In this document: positions 15,093-22,296 of the stretch, one piece after another
How positions within the stretch are numbered: position 1 is the stretch's first letter
Layout: every line of letters starts with the position of its first letter
DNA from: a virus
DNA length: 29,486 bases
Direction: 5' to 3' (one strand)
IMG/VR virus record: IMGVR_UViG_3300035198_000159
Span: 1-29,486 of that record
The notes under the pieces: model-generated
What the model was told of the DNA's origin: nothing
Seen by the model: only the letters and a program-made list of their open reading frames with translations
Databases searched by the model: none
Made by a program: the position numbers and the translations under genes

Positions 15093-16790
15093 TCAAAATG
15101 GCACATCCGCCAAGTCGTCTGCCGCTCTCTCGATGGGCACTGTCTCCGGCTTGGGCCCTAGCGTGTAGCCGACGATGCGATCGTACTTCTCGCCGGCCAC
15201 CGTGCGCACCACGATCTTCTCGATGCACGCCACGCCGCCCGCCTCGGCGATCTCCACGGCCCGCTCGGCTGAGTCGGGCACCGGATCGGGCGAACGCCGG
15301 CGCCACCACTGTTCGGCCTTCCAGCGAGCGTAGCCGTCGTGTTCGAAGCAAATCCATTCGGATACCGAGCTGAGTTGGCCAATGCGGTATTCCACGTGCA
15401 TGGTCTTGGGGGCATCCGGCGGGGCGTCCCGCTTGCTGTGGACGCTGTAACGCACGTCAAGCACCTCGTACTCGGTATCGACCACCTGGTTGGAAAGCAC
15501 GCCGGCGGTGCCGGCCCGGGCGTCGTGCCTCTGGCGCTCGGGCGGCGGGAACTCGTAGCCGCACTCGGGGCATTGGGAGTAGCCTGCGGCCACGACCGCA
15601 TGACATTCGGGACATTCCTTGGCCGGGGCTTCGCCGCTGTTCCGCCCGGGCGCTTCGGGCAGCTTCAGTTGATCCACTGGCCCATGGCGCAGGGCGTTGC
15701 CGCCGAAATCCAGAATCAAGGCGTTTTGTTTGCCCGGGTGCAGGCGAAAGCCGCGGCCGACCATTTGATACCACAATCCCAGCGACATGGTGGGCCGCAG
15801 GATGGCCACGCAGTCGATATTCGGGGCGTCGAAGCCGGTGGTCAGCACGTTGACGTTCACCAGGTACTTGAGCGGTGGCGGCGTGTGGCCGAACAGGTCG
15901 CCTGGGAGCGGTTCGCGGCGGAAACGGGCGATCAACTTCCCCCGCTCGGCGGCCGGCGTCTGGCCATCGAGGAAGTCCACCTCTTGGCCGGATATCTCGG
16001 CGAGCACCTTGGCCACGTGGCGTCCGTGCCGCACGCCGGAGGCGAAAACCAACACGCTTTGGCGGTCATGCGTAAAGGCCACGATCTCGCCGCAGGCGGC
16101 CGCCACCAGCCGGTCATCGTCCATCAAGTCTTCCACCTCGTCGGCCACGAACTCGCCGCCGCGGATGTGTAGTTGTCCGAAGTTTACCTTGTGGACTCCG
16201 GCCTTCGTGACCAAGGGGCAGAGGTAGCCGTCGCGGATCAATTCTTTGACGCCCACCTCGTAGCAGATCTGGTTAAGAATGCCGTCCGGTGTGCAAATCA
16301 GCCCGCTGGACAGGCGAAATGGCGTGGCTGTCAGCCCGATGACCCGCAGGTTCGGATTGACAATCTTTGCCTCGGCTACAAACTGCCGGTACATCCCTTC
16401 GCCCTCGGCGGGGATAAGATGGCATTCGTCAACGACTATCAAGTCAAAGACGTCCAGCTCGCAGGCTCGCTTGTAGACCGATTGAATACCGGCGACTATC
16501 ACCGGCTTATGCGTCTCGCGGCGGCCCAGGCCAGCCGAGTAGATGCCGATAGGCACCTCGGGGGCGAGCCGGCGAATCTTCTCGGTGTTCTGTTGCAACA
16601 GTTCCTTCACGTGGGCGAGGACCAACACCCGTCCGTTCCAACAGAGCACGGCGTCTTTGACCAACTGGGCAATCACCCAGCTCTTGCCGGCCGCGGTGGG
16701 CAACACCACGGCCGGATTGTCGTTTCGTGTCCCTAGATGCGCATAGATGGCCTCAACGGCTGCTTGCTGGTAGGGACGCAGACAGCTCAT
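15093..16790 (-). CDS. SF2 DEAD/DEAH-box helicase with zinc ribbon
   Basis: A 565-residue protein with superfamily 2 motifs in order: LRPYQQAAV (Q-like), Walker A PTAAGKSW, VDECH (DEAH-type box), TATPFRL, LTTGFDAPNIDCVAILRP and QMVGRGFRLHPGK. A zinc ribbon (CPEC...CPECGYEF) follows the helicase core. The C-terminal ~130 residues are an unidentified domain. Related to type III restriction/RAD25-type helicases that phages use in replication. ATG 16790 lies inside the 3' end of the upstream gene (38-bp overlap), with AGGGG upstream. It should act with the primase product. Confidence 0.92.
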   Translation of the reverse strand: MSCLRPYQQAAVEAIYAHLGTRNDNPAVVLPTAAGKSWVIAQLVKDAVLCWNGRVLVLAHVKELLQQNTEKIRRLAPEVPIGIYSAGLGRRETHKPVIVAGIQSVYKRACELDVFDLIVVDECHLIPAEGEGMYRQFVAEAKIVNPNLRVIGLTATPFRLSSGLICTPDGILNQICYEVGVKELIRDGYLCPLVTKAGVHKVNFGQLHIRGGEFVADEVEDLMDDDRLVAAACGEIVAFTHDRQSVLVFASGVRHGRHVAKVLAEISGQEVDFLDGQTPAAERGKLIARFRREPLPGDLFGHTPPPLKYLVNVNVLTTGFDAPNIDCVAILRPTMSLGLWYQMVGRGFRLHPGKQNALILDFGGNALRHGPVDQLKLPEAPGRNSGEAPAKECPECHAVVAAGYSQCPECGYEFPPPERQRHDARAGTAGVLSNQVVDTEYEVLDVRYSVHSKRDAPPDAPKTMHVEYRIGQLSSVSEWICFEHDGYARWKAEQWWRRRSPDPVPDSAERAVEIAEAGGVACIEKIVVRTVAGEKYDRIVGYTLGPKPETVPIERAADDLADVPF

Positions 16791-17610
16791 ACATGGCCCC
16801 TGTTTCCGTCTTTAGCTTTTTGATTCGATACGCAGCCGGCCGGGCCCATTTTCGGGCCAAGGCACGCCAGGCGGGCGACCAATCGTTGGTATTTTCGCCC
16901 CGAAATAGCTGCGCGAAGGGCAGGAAGCCGAGTTCGTAAATGCACTCCAATCGCCTCTCGGCATCCGCCAGCGATTCGTCGCCGAATCCGATAAGGGCGT
17001 AGCAACGGCGCTTCTCTTCTGGGATGCCCTCGCAAATGTGGGCCGCGCGCTTTAGGTGCGGAATCGCCGATGCCGTGTCGCAGCTAAACCAGACTGCTTC
17101 CAAATGAATCTTGTCAAGTAGCTTCCTGTGCCAATCACCAAACAGCGTCGCATCCAGGCCGCCGGAGAATACCACGGCGTGCTGGTTGCTCAGCATATCG
17201 AAAACGGCCTGAATGTGCCTTTTGGGGCAAGCCAGCAGGTTGCTGTCCTGGACGATCCGACCCGGGATGATCGGCAGAAGCCGGATCGGCCCTTCCCGGC
17301 GCCATGCAAAGCACCAGGGGCAGCGCTTCGGACAGCCTCGGCTAGTAAACGTTACGCCCGTCTTGACAAACCGACCCGGTACGAAGGTGTCGCCCGGATC
17401 GTCTAACGCCGGCCCGCCAATGCGCACATCCCGGTAGAACCGCAGCCAGCTCTGTTGCAATCGACGCGCTGTAGGCAAATCCCAGGTGAATGTGACCGAT
17501 ATGAGTACCGGTTTCTCTTGATCCATTGGTCGGAAAAGTGGAGGCTCGCCGACAAAGGCCAAATCGTCGGTAGGCGTCCATTTCGTCTTACGCGGGAAAA
17601 CGCGGATCAT
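16753..17610 (-). CDS. Radical SAM-like protein in replication operon
   Basis: A 285-residue protein. The CxxxCxxC motif GCPKRCPWC (Cys93, 97, 100) is the iron-sulfur/SAM signature of radical SAM enzymes. VVFSGGLDA, VWFSCDTASA and CYALIGFGDES follow as strands of the partial barrel, and LPFAQLF near the end. The N-terminal ~80 residues may be a small accessory domain. I chose ATG 17610, which overlaps the upstream stop as ATGA; the longer frame upstream is out of keeping with phage gene packing. The substrate is unknown. Similar phage radical SAM proteins exist, but their role is not established. Confidence 0.85.
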   Translation of the reverse strand: MIRVFPRKTKWTPTDDLAFVGEPPLFRPMDQEKPVLISVTFTWDLPTARRLQQSWLRFYRDVRIGGPALDDPGDTFVPGRFVKTGVTFTSRGCPKRCPWCFAWRREGPIRLLPIIPGRIVQDSNLLACPKRHIQAVFDMLSNQHAVVFSGGLDATLFGDWHRKLLDKIHLEAVWFSCDTASAIPHLKRAAHICEGIPEEKRRCYALIGFGDESLADAERRLECIYELGFLPFAQLFRGENTNDWSPAWRALARKWARPAAYRIKKLKTETGAMYELSASLPASSR

Positions 17611-17888
17611 TTCACTGATCTGTCTACGGCCTCTGTCTGTCGATAGCCCAGCCGCCACAGTGCCCGGGCGATATCGGTGGCGATCTGGGTGATATGTTCT
17701 TCGGCCAACTGCCAGTTGCACGCGTGGAGCAGCTCGTGTAGCAGCACGTCGAGTTGCCGTTCCCCGCGGAGCCGGCGGGCAATCGAGATAGTCTTGTGCG
17801 GCTGATCGGGCGGATCGCATCGGCCCTCATCGGCCATGCGAGACACGAACCGGACCCGCCACCGTTTGCCCACCAGCTTGATGAGCAT
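17607..17888 (-). CDS. Small HExxH metallopeptidase-like protein
   Basis: A 93-residue protein with HELLH in LDVLLHELLHACNW and a following EEHI, i.e. the zinc-binding His pair and catalytic Glu of zincin peptidases with a candidate third ligand. SprT-like and ImmA-like folds are possible but the protein is very short. ATG 17888 follows an intergenic element and is coupled to the radical SAM gene by ATGA. Whether it acts as a protease is unproven. Confidence 0.75.
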   Translation of the reverse strand: MLIKLVGKRWRVRFVSRMADEGRCDPPDQPHKTISIARRLRGERQLDVLLHELLHACNWQLAEEHITQIATDIARALWRLGYRQTEAVDRSVK

Positions 17889-17892
17889 CGCA

Positions 17893-18060
17893 GAGATAAC
17901 CTTGCTTTGCCAAGCCGTGCCTGACTTCGTAATACCCTTGGCGGCATCACGAAGCCAGGCCGCGAAACGTCACACAACCTTGCCTTGCCTTGCCTTGTCG
18001 CGCCGCGCCGGGCCATGCCGCGCCATGCCTAGCCTAGCCTTGCCGGGCCTTGCCGGGCCG
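17893..18060 (-). repeat. Compound intergenic element, copy 1 (pentamer tract + hairpin)
   Basis: On the minus strand: a run of about 15 pentamers of the form GGCNN (about 17992-18060), then GTTTCGCGGC, then CTGGCTTCGTGATGCC pairing with GGTATTACGAAGTCAG. All 16 positions pair in the minus-strand RNA, three as G-U. It lies between the metallophosphatase and HELLH genes. Copy 2 is at 18880-19024. Confidence 0.8.
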
Positions 18061-18063
18061 CGT

Positions 18064-18867
18064 TCACACCTGTAAAAGTTTCGCCGTTTGGTGGCGCAAC
18101 GTCGCCAACACCGGTTCAAATCGGGTAATCGCGCCGCGTCTGACCTCAAAAATCACGAAACCAAAACTGACCAGTCCACTACACTGGCGCGCGCCGAATC
18201 GCGTACCCATTGCCTGGAGCGCAGGAGTTGTCAGGCGGAGGTGAGGTTCCATATCGTCCAACGCCGCAGCAAAGTAATGCACATGTGAGCGAACTACGAC
18301 CTGCGCCCGCGGCGTATACTGCTTGTCTGCCCAAATCAAGCTCCACACAGCGTCACGGTTTAAGGCCGTGTGGCGCCCATAAGGCACTTGTGAACTGTTG
18401 ATATGATGTTTGACGTCGAAGACAACGCCTTCAATGTCAATCCATTCGTGAGAACCGATTTTCATGCTCCCGAGTTCTTTGGCAATATCGTTTTCCCAAT
18501 CCTCTTGGTCGCCAGTGTGATAGGCCGTGCCGTAAGTCATCACCAATTTAGGCTTACCGATCATCGCCTGGCGGATCGCCGTACAAGCCATATCCACTTG
18601 CTCTTGGCGATCGGGAGTGATTTGCTCGCATGACCCCGAGCGATCATTCCGCCCGTCGATGGCGTCCCCGTTGACGACCACCAAATCATAGGGGCCGCCG
18701 GCCGCTACATTCTTGGCGTACCACTGCCACGCCTCGCGCTGGATGGGGGCGAATTTGGCCCGCTTGGTGCGGCCATCAGACTCAGGGGCCTCCGTCTGCC
18801 ACGCGGGCGGCGTGAGCCCGACCAGGTGGCCGCAGTGTAAATCGGCCAACAGCAACAAGCGTTTCAT
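18064..18867 (-). CDS. Calcineurin-like metallophosphoesterase
   Basis: A 267-residue protein with the metallophosphoesterase motifs: LLLADLHCGH (Asp9, His11), VVNGDAIDGRND, an AYHTG loop where GNHE usually lies, a metal-binding His in DVKHHIN, and RSHVHYF. Binuclear metal phosphoesterases of this kind cleave nucleic acid or nucleotide phosphodiesters; the substrate here is unknown. ATG 18867 has GGGGAGG seven bases upstream. It is bracketed by the two compound intergenic elements. Confidence 0.88.
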   Translation of the reverse strand: MKRLLLLADLHCGHLVGLTPPAWQTEAPESDGRTKRAKFAPIQREAWQWYAKNVAAGGPYDLVVVNGDAIDGRNDRSGSCEQITPDRQEQVDMACTAIRQAMIGKPKLVMTYGTAYHTGDQEDWENDIAKELGSMKIGSHEWIDIEGVVFDVKHHINSSQVPYGRHTALNRDAVWSLIWADKQYTPRAQVVVRSHVHYFAAALDDMEPHLRLTTPALQAMGTRFGARQCSGLVSFGFVIFEVRRGAITRFEPVLATLRHQTAKLLQV

Positions 18868-18879
18868 GTTTGCGCCTCC

Positions 18880-19024
18880 CCACGCTTTGCCTGGCTTCGT
18901 GATGCCAAAGGCATCACGAAGCCAGACTACGAAACTTCACCAAACCTTGCCTTGCCTCGCCGCGCCGCGCCTCGCCTGGCCGCGCCCCGCCTCGCCGCGC
19001 CCTGCCCCGCCCCGCCTTGCCTCG
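18880..19024 (-). repeat. Compound intergenic element, copy 2 (pentamer tract + hairpin)
   Basis: On the minus strand a GC-rich tract of NNGGC pentamers (about 18946-19024) leads to TTTCGTAGT and a perfect 16-bp hairpin, arms 18891-18906 and 18910-18925 with loop TTT. The arms match those of copy 1. It lies between the 193-residue gene and the metallophosphatase gene. Confidence 0.85.
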
Positions 19025-19026
19025 CC

Positions 19027-19608
19027 TCAAACTACTCGCCAATTCGTGACTCGAAATTTGCCGTACACGCCCCGAAAGGTGCCAAGACCAATTGCCACGC
19101 CCGCGCGGACGAGGAGGTTCTGCAACGTCTCCTCGTTCACCTCCTCGTTCTGGTAAAGCGTAAGCGTGAACCGGAGTTCCCACGGCAGCGGCAGCACGGG
19201 CCGCAGCTTGGGGTTTGGAACGCCGTTTTTCAGCCGGGCCACCGAGCGATGGACGTATGAGCCGCTTTGGGGATCACGCTCCTTTTCGTCGAAGCCACCG
19301 AAGACGATGGGCTTCCCGTCACGGATGAAGGGAATGTCCATTGGCTCAATGGCCACGAAACTGCACAGCGCGGCGGCCACCCGCTTATACTTTCGGGAGT
19401 CGAGGAACCGCTTTGGCGCGGACGGCGTGTTCTGCGCCGAGAGCAGAGAGAGGACGTTCTGGCACGGCAGGCAGATAGTGCCGTCGCTCTTGAGGTAGAA
19501 CTTCTGGTCCGGCCTCAACTGTGTCTGATTGTCCCCCGCATAGCGGTCGAACATGATGTCGCTGATACCAGTCAGCGTAACCTGCCGCGCGATGTCGTTC
19601 GTCTTCAT
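19027..19608 (-). CDS. Unknown conserved-looking protein, faintly RAMP-like C-terminus
   Basis: A 193-residue protein I cannot place in a family. Features: TLTGISDIMFDRYAGDN at the N-terminus, LPCQNVLSLLSAQNTPSAP, a basic RKYKRVAAALCSF, ARLKNGVPNPKLRPVLPLPW, and a glycine-rich end GVAIGLGTFRGVYGKFRV. The last resembles the Gly-rich loop of RAMP/ferredoxin-fold RNA-binding proteins, but this is only a visual likeness. ATG 19608 has AGAGGG five bases upstream. Lying between DNA nucleases and a phosphoesterase, it may bind nucleic acid. Confidence 0.72.
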   Translation of the reverse strand: MKTNDIARQVTLTGISDIMFDRYAGDNQTQLRPDQKFYLKSDGTICLPCQNVLSLLSAQNTPSAPKRFLDSRKYKRVAAALCSFVAIEPMDIPFIRDGKPIVFGGFDEKERDPQSGSYVHRSVARLKNGVPNPKLRPVLPLPWELRFTLTLYQNEEVNEETLQNLLVRAGVAIGLGTFRGVYGKFRVTNWRVV

Positions 19609-19727
19609 TTTGACCCTCTGCCATCAAATCGGCGAACTCGGTATCCGTTAACCACGCCAGCGTCTCGCGTAGAGACCAGACGGTGATGATCTGCATAACT
19701 GAGCCAGATCTTACTTTGGACTACGAC

Positions 19728-20066
19728 TCATGCGTTCTGGACCAGCGTCAGATAGAGCTGCACGGCCAACTGGGGCAGGTCCTTCAGCCGCAGGATCGCC
19801 ACCCAAGGCTTGCCGTTGGTACGATGGAGAACCAAAGGCACGTTCTGGCCAGCATCCCCCACGGCTTGCTCCAAAGCTGTGTAGAGTCGCAAAGCCTCGC
19901 AACGTTTGACCTCGAAGTGGACGCCCGCGATGGCCGTGCGGATGTCGGGGGCCTCCGGGGCGCCGCAGTACTGCCTGCCCCGGCGGGCCTCGACCCGAAA
20001 CAGTCGCGCGATTTCGGCCGCGGCCTCCCGTTCGCCGCGTTTGCCCTTGCGAGCGCTATTGGGCAT
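19728..20066 (-). CDS. PD-(D/E)XK Holliday-junction-resolvase-like nuclease
   Basis: A 112-residue protein with KGKRGEREAAAEIARLF (first Glu), GRQYCGAPEAPDI (Asp) and VHFEVKRCE (E-x-K). Spacing fits a minimal PD-(D/E)XK nuclease of the archaeal-type resolvase group. It could cut recombination junctions or branched DNA before packaging. ATG 20066 overlaps the Dam gene stop by 11 bp. The gap 19609-19727 holds a short open frame that I could not support as a gene. Confidence 0.82.
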   Translation of the reverse strand: MPNSARKGKRGEREAAAEIARLFRVEARRGRQYCGAPEAPDIRTAIAGVHFEVKRCEALRLYTALEQAVGDAGQNVPLVLHRTNGKPWVAILRLKDLPQLAVQLYLTLVQNA

Positions 20067-20961
20067 GATGTTCTCTCGAGGATTGTTTCAACATTTCGAC
20101 GGCTCGCATATTGGAGAGCACGACCTCTGTACGGGGCGCCTGGCGTCTCGCTGCGCCTGGCCCCTGTAAACCAAAATTGCGCGTGTGTACGGCCGCGTGG
20201 CAGGCAACGGCATACTCCGTTTTTTGCCAACCAGCGGCCACTAAGGGGACATACACGGGATGGTCGTAACACGACAGTACCACAGCTCCGCGGCATGCTA
20301 ATAGCGTTGCCACTAATGCTTCGTGATGGCCATGGCTCGGCTCGACGGCGTAGGTGCTCTTTGTGCGCCGCGTGGCGGGGTGATATGGCGGGTCTACGTA
20401 AAAGACTGCATCCGGGGTATCCCAATAGCGAATCACGTCAAGGGCGTCGCGGTTGTCGATCTGAGCCACCAACAACCGGCGATGCCAGTCGGCCAACCTG
20501 GTGAGTCGCATGATCCAACGGTTTGTCGTATCGGCTATGCCAGATCGAGACGTGAATGTGCGGCTCCAATTGCCGGCGGTGCGAATTGTTGTCGCAACTC
20601 CCAAATTGCGGCTCACAAAAAACGCCCACGCGCGCATCACCGGGTCCGTGACAGGGTGGTCCTTCAATATCTCCAATGCGCGGCAGAACTCAGCTCTGGC
20701 ATAAAGAGTATACAACAACCGATGCCTCAATTCAGCAAACGTCTGCGGATTTTGAAGGCATCGGAACAGATTCACTAATTCGCCGTCAACGTCGTTGAGT
20801 ACTTCAATTGGTGCCGGTGGGCGTGCAAAAAACAGACTAGCGGCGCCCATGTACGGCTCGCAGTACGGCCGCCCCCCAAGAGGCACATGGCGCAGCAGTT
20901 TGGTGACCATAGCACCCTTTCCCCCAAAGTACCGTAGTGGTGCACGCAGGTGATGGCACAT
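20056..20961 (-). CDS. DNA adenine N6-methyltransferase (Dam, D12 class)
   Basis: A 301-residue protein: PLRYFGGKG (SAM-binding motif), CEPYMGAASLFF, NDVDGELVNLFRCL, and catalytic VFYVDPPYH with YHPATRRTKSTY. This is the D12 adenine methylase family. It should methylate adenine in a short recognition site, possibly to evade host restriction or mark DNA. The specificity cannot be read from the sequence. ATG 20961 follows the DUF669 stop by seven bases, with a weak ribosome site. The C-terminus (~20 residues) is basic and variable. Confidence 0.93.
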   Translation of the reverse strand: MCHHLRAPLRYFGGKGAMVTKLLRHVPLGGRPYCEPYMGAASLFFARPPAPIEVLNDVDGELVNLFRCLQNPQTFAELRHRLLYTLYARAEFCRALEILKDHPVTDPVMRAWAFFVSRNLGVATTIRTAGNWSRTFTSRSGIADTTNRWIMRLTRLADWHRRLLVAQIDNRDALDVIRYWDTPDAVFYVDPPYHPATRRTKSTYAVEPSHGHHEALVATLLACRGAVVLSCYDHPVYVPLVAAGWQKTEYAVACHAAVHTRNFGLQGPGAARRQAPRTEVVLSNMRAVEMLKQSSREHHAQ

Positions 20962-20968
20962 GATCGTC

Positions 20969-21421
20969 TCAGCGTCGCCAGGGAGGAGTGTTTGTCAGCG
21001 CCTGCTGCGGCCGGCCGGTCACCGCGTCTCGCTTCTCGAATCCCTGGATGACATTGGCAATCTCGTCGGTGTCCTTGCGCTTCTTGCAGCCCACGCGGAT
21101 GACCAGCGGCAGGTTGTGCAGCTCCACGCTGTCGCGCGGCGTGAGCACCCCGACCGCCCGGCAGACGGCCGACAGTTCGGCCCGGGCGATCTTCACCGCC
21201 AGTTCGTTGGGGTTGTCCAGGTTCAGCCTTGACCAAAGCTGCCGGCCCTTGTGTTCGCTTTCGAGAATCGTGAAGACCAGCTCCAGGTAGCTGCCCGTGC
21301 CCGCCTTGTTCGGCTTCATTTCTGAGGCCGTGATCATCGCCAGGTATTTCCCGGCAGGAATGGGGTCGAAGCTGGTGGTAGGCTCTACCTGGGAAGCGTC
21401 GAATCCGGCCAGATTGACCAT
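20969..21421 (-). CDS. DUF669-like single-strand-binding-type protein
   Basis: A 150-residue protein: PIPAGKYLAMITASEMKPNK, GTGSYLELVFTILESEHKGRQLWSRLNLDN, ELSAVCRAVGV and PLVIRVGCKKR. This is the DUF669 pattern found beside recombinase ATPases in phages and thought to bind single-stranded DNA. ATG 21421 has AAGGAG nine bases upstream; the longer frame is in another gene's coding. The disordered C-terminal tail ends in PPWRR. It probably works with the ATPase gene directly upstream. Confidence 0.85.
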   Translation of the reverse strand: MVNLAGFDASQVEPTTSFDPIPAGKYLAMITASEMKPNKAGTGSYLELVFTILESEHKGRQLWSRLNLDNPNELAVKIARAELSAVCRAVGVLTPRDSVELHNLPLVIRVGCKKRKDTDEIANVIQGFEKRDAVTGRPQQALTNTPPWRR

Positions 21422-21425
21422 GATT

Positions 21426-22172
21426 TCAAGCTCCTTGGGATTGGGGATTGTGATTGCTGATCGCCGCGACAAAGGCCGGCCACGACAGTGGCAGGCTTTC
21501 CGCGATGCCATAGCGGTTCTTGGCCACCAGTTGTGGCGTCTCGTAGAGGATGAGTTCCCGGTCCTGGCCGACTAGGCGGATCGCCCCGCCGACTAGGCGG
21601 ATCGCCCCGACGAAGTCTGACCACTCGATCATCGTGTTGGCCAGGTCGGGATGGATTTCGGGGGCGGACTTCTCCAGCTCGATTCCATCGATCGTGGTCA
21701 TCGAATGACGGATCGCATGGGCCAATAGCAGCACGGCCACGCCTCCATTAACCAGCCGGTCCAGCACGGGTAAGAGGTACTGGTAGACGTAGTTCTTCAG
21801 TACCTGCCGGCCGTTGCCGTAGCCACCGTGCGAGCGGTTCAAGGTCTGCTTCATGCCGGTGGGCGTGCCGTCCACCCCGGCCACGTGCTCTTCGATCCGC
21901 CGCAGGAGCCAGTCGATCGAGTCGATCACGACCGTCTGGTACTCATGGCCGCCGACGGCCAGGCCGTCGAGCCAGGGCTCGATCTCGGGCCAGGTGGCCA
22001 GGTACGGCGTGCGGTGGCACTGCACGTGGGCCGCGCCGTTTTCGCAATCGACGATGAGCGGCCGGTCCGCGGACGCCCCGAAGGTCGTCTTTCCCGCCCC
22101 TGGGGCGGAGTAGATGATGCCCTTGGGGGCCCGCAAATGGGATTGGCTGATCACGGTATCCGGAAGGGGCAT
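21426..22172 (-). CDS. RecA-like/Sak4-type recombination ATPase
   Basis: A 248-residue ATPase: Walker A SAPGAGKTT (22-30), PLIVDCENGA, Walker B TVVIDSIDW, GGVAVLLLAHAI and an AKNRYGIAE segment near the C-terminus. This is the phage AAA_24/Sak4 group, single-strand annealing or RecA-like recombinases acting with a DUF669 partner. ATG 22172 has GGAGAA upstream; the longer frame would cross the hairpin region. A perfect 21-bp tandem duplication (21567-21608) doubles the segment GAIRLVG. Confidence 0.88.
   Translation of the reverse strand: MPLPDTVISQSHLRAPKGIIYSAPGAGKTTFGASADRPLIVDCENGAAHVQCHRTPYLATWPEIEPWLDGLAVGGHEYQTVVIDSIDWLLRRIEEHVAGVDGTPTGMKQTLNRSHGGYGNGRQVLKNYVYQYLLPVLDRLVNGGVAVLLLAHAIRHSMTTIDGIELEKSAPEIHPDLANTMIEWSDFVGAIRLVGGAIRLVGQDRELILYETPQLVAKNRYGIAESLPLSWPAFVAAISNHNPQSQGA
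21567..21608. repeat. 21-bp tandem duplication in the ATPase gene
   Basis: Two identical 21-bp units back to back, in frame, adding seven residues (GAIRLVG twice). The absence of any difference suggests a recent duplication. Confidence 0.95.
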
Positions 22173-22209
22173 GCGAAGTTCTCCGTGGAAAGGACAATGG
22201 GAAGTTCGC

Positions 22210-22296
22210 AAAAAAGGCCGGTCGCCTTCGGGTGCGGCAACGATCCTTGTCCATGACATGCCTACTCAACTTCAAAAGACCCGACAGGCGACCGGC
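22210..22296 (-). terminator. Long-stem hairpin with T-run between nuclease and ATPase genes
   Basis: Immediately after the nuclease stop, GCCGGTCGCC pairs perfectly with GGCGACCGGC; inside, TCGGGT pairs with ACCCGA, leaving a ~45-base loop; C and six T follow. This looks like an intrinsic terminator or attenuator within the operon. A structured RNA is possible given the large loop. Confidence 0.6.

Noticed and set aside
19385-19696. 103-codon frame starting MQIITVWSLRETLAW
   Set aside because: Only the first ~30 codons lie outside the 193-residue gene, the ribosome site is weak, and the rest reads as a shadow.
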